A stretch of DNA of 6,438 nt. Source: Candidatus Dormiibacterota bacterium. Its GTDB lineage: Bacteria > Chloroflexota > Dormibacteria > UBA8260 > Bog-877. Below, piece by piece: positions 1 through 5,294 of this stretch; the stretch's first letter is position 1; every line of letters begins with the position of its first letter. The notes below the pieces were generated by a model. It ran no database searches. It was not told the DNA's origin and saw only the letters and a program-made list of their open reading frames with translations. The stretch lies in NCBI GenBank assembly GCA_003133485.1, contig PKXR01000216.1, forward strand, positions 1 to 6,438, given 5' to 3'. The translations under genes and the position numbers were made by a program.

Positions 1-2391
1 ATCGCTCTCGAGGAGTTAGTGGGGATCCACGCGGCCGCGGGGAACCTCGCCACCGCACTCGACTATGCCCGCCGATGGCTGGGCCTGGACCCACTCCACG
101 AACCAGCTCATCAGGCGCTGATTCGCCTCTACGCCTGGACTGGCCAGCGCTCCACCTCGATAAAGCAGTACCGCGCTTGCGTCGGCGTGCTGGACCAAGA
201 GCTGGGGGTGGCGCCTCTGCCCTACACCTCCGAGCTTTACGAGGAGGTGCTGGCCGGATCACTCCAGCCGGCCGGGCCAGCCGAACCGAAGCGGTCCGCC
301 CCGAGTTCAGCTCGCCCGCCTACCTCCGACTCCGGTCCGGCCCTTGGGCTCCCGATAGAGGCGCCCTTCGTCGACCGGGTAGCTGAGCTGGCTCAGCTGC
401 GCTCGGCCTGGAGGGCGGTCGGGACCCAGGGCCAGATCGTGGCTCTGGTGGGTGAACCCGGGTTGGGCAAGAGCTCATTGATCTCGAAGTTCTGCCAATC
501 GGTCGAGAACGAGGGGGTGACGGTGGTGGTAGCCCGCGGCCACGAAGGGGAATCGGGCCTGCCTTACATCACCGTCGCCGACATCCTCCGGGCAGTGGGG
601 GCGATCCGCCCCGACCTGGCGGCCCAGCTGACCCCGGGGGTAGCCATGGAGGTGAGCCGGCTTGCCCCTGAACTGGCACCCGGGGCATCGGCCACTCCGC
701 CGGCCGTGGCCAGCTCGGCTGGACTGGCGCGGCTCTATTCCGCGATCGCCGCGACTCTCCGGGCCGTCTTTGCCAACGAGCCCGGAGTGATCGTGGTGGA
801 AGATCTCCAGCAGGTCGATCAGCGTTCGCTGGATGTGCTGGCCTACCTGGTGCGGCGCCTGCCGGAACTTCCCCTGCTGTTCGTCGTCAGCTGGTCCGCC
901 GAGAACGCCGAGCGGCTGCGCGGGTTGGCTAGTGCCCTGGCGAGTGCCGCCGATTCCGGCAGGGCCCACCAACTCAACCTTCAGCCGTTCGGCGAGGGCG
1001 AGGTCCGCGAGCTTTTGGACGCGATCGGAGCTCCGGCAACAGACCTGGAGCGGCTGCTCGATGAGACCAAGGGCCTGCCGCTCTTGGTGCGCGCCTACGG
1101 GGACGCCCGGGTACTTGGAGAGGCGGACGCAGGACCCCCTGCCTCGGCCCGGGAGGTGCTGTCTCGTCGGATCACCGCGATGCGGCAGCCAACCGCTCAG
1201 CTGATCTCGGCCGCGGCGGTCCTGGGCCGAAGCTTCGATGCGGAGCTGCTGCGCTTGGTCAGCGGTCGAGGGGAGGGTGAGGTGGTGGATGGGCTGGAAA
1301 CCGCCCTGGCGCATGCACTCCTGGTGGAGGCTCCCCCCCGGGAGGCGTCCGGGGCGCCCACCTATGACTTCCCTTACGAGGCGCTGCGCCGGGTTGCCTA
1401 TGACACCACCAGCCTGGCCCGCCGCCGGCTGATCCACGGGCGCGCCGCCGACGTCCTGATCCGCCGGCATGAGCGGGATGCCAGCAGCGTCCGGGCGGCC
1501 ACCGTGGCCAACCATCTTCAGCAAGCGGGTCGCGAGCCGGAAGCCACCGACTGGTGGTGGGCGGCCGGCGAGCGCTCCCGGACCCTCTACGCCCACGCGG
1601 AGGCGCTGGCCCACATCTCCCAGGCCCGGGCGCTGGGCTATCCCGAAGTGCCTGCGCTGGTGGCGTCCGGGGATGTCCTGATAGCCCTCGGTCGCTACGG
1701 TGAGGCTCTCCAATCGTTCGAAACGGCCGCCGCCCGAGTAGATGCCGACGATCTGGCCCTGGCCGAGGTAGAGCACCGGTTGGCCGACGTGCACCATCGC
1801 CTTGGTGAGTGGCCGCTGGCGGCCAGCCATCTGACGACGGCTCGGGACCTCCTGCCAGCCGACGAAACTTCTCGACGGGCGCGGCTGGAGGCGGATTTGG
1901 CACTGGTCGCCTACCGCCGCGGTCAATTCAGCGAGGCCGGCGAACTCGGCGAGAAAGCGCTCGCCCTGGCCCGCCAGGTCGCAGACCGCCGGGCCCTGGC
2001 CCAGGCGACCAACGTGCTGGGGGTGCTGGCCGCCCGGAGCGGGCGGTCCGCCGCCGCCGAACCACTTCTGCGGGAGAGCCTGGAGCACGCGCGGGGGCTG
2101 GCGGATCCGGGGGCGGCAGTGGCGGCGCTCAACAATCTGTCGCGGCTCCTCGCCGAGGTCGACCGCCTCGACGAGGCCCTCGCCGAGGCCGAGCAGGCGC
2201 TCCGGCTGGGACTGGAGCTCGGGGACCGGCACCGGGTCGCAGCCCTGCACACCAATCTGGCGGACCTGCTGCAGGCCAGCGGCCGGCACGATGCTGCGGT
2301 GGAGCACGTGAAGGAGTCAGCCCGCCTCTTCGCGGGCGTCGATGCCGGGGGCTCAATCAGGCCTGAAATCTGGGCTCTGGTCGAGTGGTAA
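1..2391 (+). CDS. AfsR/SARP-like regulator (BTAD + AAA ATPase + TPR), 5' partial
   Basis: This is the C-terminal 796 residues of a large cytoplasmic transcriptional regulator. The frame is open to base 1, so the GTG at 19 is an internal codon and the DNA-binding winged helix expected in this family lies left of the window. Numbering residues from that GTG: residues 1-78 match a bacterial transcriptional activation domain (ALDYARRWLGLDPLHEPAHQ, later LDQELGVAP). A proline-rich linker (about 82-115) follows, then an ATPase module with Walker A GEPGLGKS (145-152) and a Walker B-like VIVVEDLQQVD (257-267), where Glu stands for the usual first Asp. A helical region leads to TPR-type repeats (about 545-775) rich in A-x-x-x-L-A patterns. 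In this family ATP binding and TPR contacts tune activation of target genes; the target here is unknown. The TAA stop is 27 bases from the convergent msrB stop, with no convincing terminator hairpin. Family call is firm; the regulated pathway is not inferable. Confidence 0.9.
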   Translation: MALEELVGIHAAAGNLATALDYARRWLGLDPLHEPAHQALIRLYAWTGQRSTSIKQYRACVGVLDQELGVAPLPYTSELYEEVLAGSLQPAGPAEPKRSAPSSARPPTSDSGPALGLPIEAPFVDRVAELAQLRSAWRAVGTQGQIVALVGEPGLGKSSLISKFCQSVENEGVTVVVARGHEGESGLPYITVADILRAVGAIRPDLAAQLTPGVAMEVSRLAPELAPGASATPPAVASSAGLARLYSAIAATLRAVFANEPGVIVVEDLQQVDQRSLDVLAYLVRRLPELPLLFVVSWSAENAERLRGLASALASAADSGRAHQLNLQPFGEGEVRELLDAIGAPATDLERLLDETKGLPLLVRAYGDARVLGEADAGPPASAREVLSRRITAMRQPTAQLISAAAVLGRSFDAELLRLVSGRGEGEVVDGLETALAHALLVEAPPREASGAPTYDFPYEALRRVAYDTTSLARRRLIHGRAADVLIRRHERDASSVRAATVANHLQQAGREPEATDWWWAAGERSRTLYAHAEALAHISQARALGYPEVPALVASGDVLIALGRYGEALQSFETAAARVDADDLALAEVEHRLADVHHRLGEWPLAASHLTTARDLLPADETSRRARLEADLALVAYRRGQFSEAGELGEKALALARQVADRRALAQATNVLGVLAARSGRSAAAEPLLRESLEHARGLADPGAAVAALNNLSRLLAEVDRLDEALAEAEQALRLGLELGDRHRVAALHTNLADLLQASGRHDAAVEHVKESARLFAGVDAGGSIRPEIWALVEW

Positions 2392-2418
2392 GGGCTTCCC
2401 GGTTCGCTCCCGGTCAGA

Positions 2419-2838
2419 TCAGGCGGGACCCTGCGGATCCAACTTGATGCTGGTGGAGTTGATGCACCAGCGCTGGCCAGTCGGTCCCGGTCCGTCGTCG
2501 AAGACGTGGCCCAGATGACCACCGCAACGGCTGCACATCACTTCGGTGCGGCTCCGTCCCAGCAGGCTCCGGTCCACTTCCGTCTCAACGTGGCTCGCTT
2601 CCACGGGAGCTGTGAAGCTGGGCCACCCAGAACCGGAGTCAAATTGAGTGTCGGAGATGAAGAGCTCATACCCGCAACCCGCGCAGCGGTACAGCCCGGG
2701 GCGCCCGGGGTGCGTGTACTCACCCTGGAAAGCGGGGTCGGTGCCCTTCTCCCGCAGGACGCGATACTCGTCGGGAGTCAGGCGAGAGCGCCACTCGGCG
2801 TCACTAAGGTTCTCGGTCTCTTCCACGGTGTCGCTCAT
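2419..2838 (-). CDS. msrB: Peptide-methionine (R)-S-oxide reductase MsrB
   Basis: Reduces methionine-R-sulfoxide in oxidised proteins back to methionine in the cytoplasm; a 139-residue protein, normal size for a single-domain MsrB. Visible signatures are the two zinc CxxC pairs (Cys52/Cys55 in CAGC, Cys102/Cys105 in CSRC), GSGWPSF (69-75), GGHLGHVFDDGP (106-117) and the catalytic Cys125 in RWCINS. The position that holds the recycling cysteine in enzymes such as E. coli MsrB (SGCGWPSF) is Ser70 here. No spare cysteine exists outside the zinc ligands and Cys125, so recycling must use an external thiol or another route. Trp124 replaces the more usual Tyr/Phe before the catalytic Cys. The ATG has a GGAG eight bases upstream (complement of 2847-2850). 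It lies 67 bases downstream of the RibD-like reductase on the same strand, so read-through is possible, but an own promoter is also visible. Confidence 0.96.
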   Translation of the reverse strand: MSDTVEETENLSDAEWRSRLTPDEYRVLREKGTDPAFQGEYTHPGRPGLYRCAGCGYELFISDTQFDSGSGWPSFTAPVEASHVETEVDRSLLGRSRTEVMCSRCGGHLGHVFDDGPGPTGQRWCINSTSIKLDPQGPA

Positions 2839-2870
2839 GTGAATTTCTCCAGCAAGGTTGGCCCTTTCCG

Positions 2871-2876
2871 ATGATA
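2871..2876 (-). promoter_or_regulatory. Candidate -10 box for msrB
   Basis: On the minus strand the sequence reads TATCAT, five of six matches to TATAAT. It would place transcription start near 2864 and give a leader of about 26 bases carrying the GGAG ribosome-binding site of msrB. The region 16-18 bases upstream (around GGGGAC) is a poor -35 match, so the call rests on the -10 box and position alone. Confidence 0.4.
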
Positions 2877-2905
2877 GCGCCCGAGCGAAATAGGTCCCCT
2901 CGGCG

Positions 2906-3778
2906 TCAATCCGGACTTGCGGGCTGGCCTTCCTTCCCCAGCCGCTCCGCGCCCTCCACTAGGTAGCGCAGGAAGAGGTGCGACGCCTGGCGACGGGCAC
3001 TCAGGAGACTCAGCCAGGGGGAGCGGTTGCCACCCAAGAGCTGGATGCCGTCCACGAAGCCCGGTCTCCGCTCATCCTTCTCTCGGCCCGCCAGGAGCGG
3101 CGAAATCGTCAGGAAGAGCTGATCCACTTGTCCGGCCCCCAGCAGACCCCCCAACAGCAGGGGCCCACCCTCGGTGAGGATCATCCGGTGCCCGGCCCGG
3201 CGAACGGCTTCGACCATCTTCTTTGGGTCGAGCTCAGGACCAGGGCCGATCACCACAACCTGGTGATCGCCGCCCTGGGCCAACCGGCTACGGCCCTCAT
3301 CTGAGGTCAGCAAGAGCGCAGGCTCGGCCAACCCGGGGTGGTCCATGTCGATTTTGCCGGAGCCGCTGGCGACTACCAGGGTGGGGCGCTCCGCCAGCCC
3401 CAGGCGGCGGCGCAGCTCCCGGTAGGCGGCGGCCATCGGCGGGTAAACGTGTTCGGCGGTCCACACATGACCGGGGCTGCCGCTCAGCGTCCCAGAACCA
3501 ATGAGAACCGCCTGAGCGCAGGCCCGGAGCAGCCCCATGACAAACCGGTCCCCCTGGCTGTTGCCGCTCAGTGTCGACCCGGACGAGGGGCCGATAACCG
3601 CCACTCCGTCCAGCGAGGTCACGAAGTTGGAGTAGAGCAGGGAGGAGGGCAGACCGAACGACCCGCCGTACAGGTCCGCCAGTTCGGGCGGGAGATCGTA
3701 CTCGGTCAGCGACCTCGACTGGAACAGCAACTCCAGAGGACCGAGCGGCGTTGCCGGTGGCAGCCAGCTCTCTGACAT
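2906..3778 (-). CDS. RibD C-terminal (DHFR-fold) reductase, stand-alone
   Basis: A 290-residue probable NAD(P)H-dependent reductase of the RibD_C family, which in full RibD proteins reduces the deaminated pyrimidine intermediate of riboflavin synthesis. Only the reductase fold is present; there is no deaminase domain. Markers, numbered from the chosen start: NFVTSLDG (51-58), the typical SxDG strand; LRACAQAVLIGSGT (84-97); the nucleotide-binding TEGGPLLLGGLL (202-213); VDQLFLTISPLLAG (218-231); and the closing LFLRY strand (268-272). Related actinobacterial proteins are annotated 'pyrimidine reductase family', but their substrate is often unproven, so I give no symbol. The ATG at 3778 is preferred over an in-frame GTG at 3799 because a strong GGAGG lies six bases before the ATG and inside the longer reading. 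No other riboflavin genes are in the window. The gene is divergent from the amidase-like gene and followed by msrB. Confidence 0.88.
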   Translation of the reverse strand: MSESWLPPATPLGPLELLFQSRSLTEYDLPPELADLYGGSFGLPSSLLYSNFVTSLDGVAVIGPSSGSTLSGNSQGDRFVMGLLRACAQAVLIGSGTLSGSPGHVWTAEHVYPPMAAAYRELRRRLGLAERPTLVVASGSGKIDMDHPGLAEPALLLTSDEGRSRLAQGGDHQVVVIGPGPELDPKKMVEAVRRAGHRMILTEGGPLLLGGLLGAGQVDQLFLTISPLLAGREKDERRPGFVDGIQLLGGNRSPWLSLLSARRQASHLFLRYLVEGAERLGKEGQPASPD

Positions 3779-3784
3779 CACGGT

Positions 3785-3789
3785 CCTCC
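3785..3789 (-). promoter_or_regulatory. Ribosome-binding site fixing the RibD-like start
   Basis: Minus-strand GGAGG six bases before the ATG at 3778. The alternative GTG at 3799 has only a weak AAGG upstream, so this site decides the start. Confidence 0.75.
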
Positions 3790-3897
3790 GATCGGGCACA
3801 AGCCTTCGAATCCTGGTCTCAGGTTGGCGCTAGTCCGGGCCGACTGTCAACGCTCGGCCTAGGAGCAACCCATGGCCAGGATCTCGCGCCACGGTCG

Positions 3898-3915
3898 CTC
3901 CGGTCGCCACCGGAG
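3898..3915. repeat. Perfect 7-bp inverted repeat next to the amidase promoter
   Basis: CTCCGGT-CGCC-ACCGGAG: two perfect 7-base arms around a 4-base centre, ending two bases before the -35 box at 3918. The left arm overlaps a short direct repeat, CGGTCGC at 3892-3898 and 3901-3907. No T-run follows on either strand, so a terminator is unlikely. Its position suggests an operator or activator site for the rightward promoter, but this is inference; such palindromes also arise by chance in GC-rich DNA. Confidence 0.45.
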
Positions 3916-3917
3916 GA

Positions 3918-3947
3918 TTGGACGAGATCCGACTAGGTGCCTATACT
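3918..3947 (+). promoter_or_regulatory. Sigma70-like promoter of the amidase-like gene
   Basis: TTGGAC (3918-3923) and TATACT (3942-3947) are separated by 18 bases; the -10 box matches TATAAT at five of six positions and the -35 box matches the leading TTG of TTGACA. The predicted transcription start is about 3954, only some six bases before the ATG at 3960. No Shine-Dalgarno sequence lies in that interval, so the message would be essentially leaderless, a common arrangement in Actinomycetota. Confidence 0.6.
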
Positions 3948-3959
3948 GGGCCGGTCGCG

Positions 3960-5117
3960 ATGCGAAAGGGGCCAACCCGTTCTCTCTACGTCCCAGCCCT
4001 GGCCCTCGGGATCGCCGCGCTGGGTGGTGGTCTCGTTACCGGGACTGTCCTGGCGTCAGTGCACGCCCCGGTCCCGGCTGCCCGGACTCTCAAGGCTCCC
4101 AAGCAGTATGTGGTCGCGATCATGCCCGGACATGGTGGCTACGACCCTGGCGCGATCTCTCCTTTCAATGGCCTGAAGGAGAAGAACGTCACTCTCTCGC
4201 TGGGCCTGGATCTCCGCAAAGACCTGGAAGCCGAAGGGGTCCAGGTGGTCATGACTAGGACCACCGACATCGACGTCACCATCGCTCGGGCGGAGCAGAT
4301 CGCCAGGGATGGCCACGCCCAAGCCCTATTGAGCCTGTGGGTCAATGACTGGAACACGGACAGCCTGGAAGGAGCCACCGTGTTCATGCCGCATGCCAAG
4401 GACCAGACTCTGGCCACCAAGCTGAGCGCGAGTTTGGCGGCCGCCATCGCGCCGGCCGGCATGGGCGACCGCGGCACGCAGCTTCTCCCCCAGCTCTGGG
4501 TCCATGCCCCGATGCCGGCGGTGACGATCGAAGTAGGATTCATGAGCAACCAGCAGGATTCGCAGCTCCTGGCCGACCCCAGCTTCCGGGCGGTGGTGGC
4601 GAGCAGCCTGGCCAAGGGCATGCTCGCTTACGCGCCCCAGATCCCCAGGATCGATACCAAGCTGGTGGCCTACCGGAGGGCCGAGGCCAAGGTCGTGGCC
4701 GCCCAAAAAGTCGCGGCCGCGCAGCGGGCCTCGCTCGGCCAGCTGGCCAGCTGGACACCCATCCTGCTGCTCCTGGACGGCCTGCTGGTGCTGGTCGTCT
4801 ACCAGAAGCTGATCTGGCGGGGATTCCGAAGCCGGGCCCCCCTCGCGGCGGGGATCCTGGTGGCGGCCGCCTCCGTAATGGCGACCTGGGGCGGGGCCGG
4901 GTTGGATGCGATCTGGCGGGGGGTCACCAGGGCCAGCCCCGGGCCCAAGCGAGGACGGGGGGCAGAGCATCCTGGGCAGAAGAGGCCGGCGCGGCCCAGG
5001 CGGCCCCCCCGCGAGTGGAGAGGTCGGGCGGCCGGGGTCCACCCCCGCCGGGTGACTGAGATGGTTCAGCCCGACGATCGGCGCCGAGGCTCCATCTACG
5101 ACGACTTCTCCTTCTGA
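3960..5117 (+). CDS. Membrane-anchored N-acetylmuramoyl-L-alanine amidase-fold protein (amidase_3) with altered zinc site
   Basis: A 385-residue envelope protein. The N-terminal basic MRKGPTR plus a hydrophobic segment (about 9-33) acts as signal or anchor, so the amidase domain (about 48-228) should lie outside the membrane. Amidase_3 enzymes cut the bond between MurNAc and the stem peptide of peptidoglycan. Present are PGHGGYDPGA with His58, LKEKN with Glu74, TRTTD (99-103) and the catalytic-type IEVGFMSN with Glu191. The third zinc ligand, normally His in S-(I/L)-H-x-N, is Trp127 in LSLWVND, so hydrolase activity is doubtful. An Ala-rich helical linker (240-264), a strong hydrophobic segment (266-283), a weaker one (294-313) and an Arg-rich tail (about 320-385) follow, unlike usual amidases. 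An in-frame TTG at 3918 is rejected as start: it falls in the -35 box and its GGAGG is one base away. Fold call is firm; activity is uncertain. Confidence 0.85.
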   Translation: MRKGPTRSLYVPALALGIAALGGGLVTGTVLASVHAPVPAARTLKAPKQYVVAIMPGHGGYDPGAISPFNGLKEKNVTLSLGLDLRKDLEAEGVQVVMTRTTDIDVTIARAEQIARDGHAQALLSLWVNDWNTDSLEGATVFMPHAKDQTLATKLSASLAAAIAPAGMGDRGTQLLPQLWVHAPMPAVTIEVGFMSNQQDSQLLADPSFRAVVASSLAKGMLAYAPQIPRIDTKLVAYRRAEAKVVAAQKVAAAQRASLGQLASWTPILLLLDGLLVLVVYQKLIWRGFRSRAPLAAGILVAAASVMATWGGAGLDAIWRGVTRASPGPKRGRGAEHPGQKRPARPRRPPREWRGRAAGVHPRRVTEMVQPDDRRRGSIYDDFSF

Positions 5118-5176
5118 GCGGAGGCAGCCGTCGTCGGGTGCCGGTGCCGGCCCGGTCTAAGCTTGGTGAAGAGCGT

Positions 5177-5187
5177 GGTCCTGGACC
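5177..5187. repeat. GGTCC-T-GGACC inverted repeat upstream of thiolase
   Basis: Two perfect 5-base arms around one base, 107 bases before the thiolase start. The same arms recur at 5229-5238, and single half-sites lie at 5195-5199 (GGTCC) and 5267-5271 (GGACC). It could be part of a repressor-binding cluster; no binding protein can be named. Confidence 0.35.
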
Positions 5188-5228
5188 CCTTCCCGGTCCG
5201 GCTTGGGCCGAAGTTTGGCCTCTCGCGG

Positions 5229-5238
5229 GGTCCGGACC
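5229..5238. repeat. GGTCCGGACC palindrome upstream of thiolase
   Basis: A perfect 10-base palindrome with the same arms as 5177-5187, 56 bases before the thiolase start, where an operator would plausibly sit. A shorter form, GTCCGGAC, occurs inside the coding region at 5322-5329, where it encodes part of the conserved GVRTP motif and may be coincidental. No clear -35/-10 pair was found in this intergenic stretch. Confidence 0.4.
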
Positions 5239-5282
5239 AACGCCGAGAATCTGGCCAGCCCAATTTGGACCCGAAGGGCAAG

Positions 5283-5288
5283 AGGAGG
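5283..5288 (+). promoter_or_regulatory. Ribosome-binding site fixing the thiolase GTG start
   Basis: A full AGGAGG six bases before the GTG at 5295. The preceding in-frame codon is TGA (5292-5294), so translation in this frame cannot begin further upstream; GTG is therefore the start. Confidence 0.85.
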
Positions 5289-5294
5289 CAGTGA

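Noticed and set aside
1331..1344. CTCCC/GGGAG hairpin with a 7-C run inside the regulator
   Set aside because: The reading frame and domain likeness continue through it without a break, so neither a frameshift nor a functional hairpin is supported.
475..2307. 610-codon open frame on the minus strand, antisense to the regulator
   Set aside because: It mirrors a clearly coding AAA/TPR gene; the translation is Gln/Gly/Arg-rich with no recognisable domain, as expected of antisense frames in GC-rich DNA.
2392..2418. Possible bidirectional terminator between the regulator and msrB
   Set aside because: Only a 4-bp CCGG/CCGG stem with a 7-base loop is visible and no T-run, so it falls short of a terminator call.
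3845..3850. Perfect TTGACA (-35) on the minus strand upstream of the RibD-like gene
   Set aside because: No acceptable -10 box occurs 16-19 bases downstream; the best hexamer there (CAACCT) matches TATAAT at only two positions, so I do not call a promoter.
5206..5220. GGCC-GAAGTTT-GGCC hairpin after the amidase-like gene
   Set aside because: The stem is four base pairs plus a wobble and no T-tract follows; too weak for a terminator.
5166..5294. Possible small 42-codon basic ORF ending in TGA directly before the thiolase GTG
   Set aside because: It has no ribosome-binding site, and no recognisable motif. In-frame openness over 177 bases is common in such DNA, and the stretch holds palindromes and the thiolase AGGAGG, better explained as regulatory sequence.
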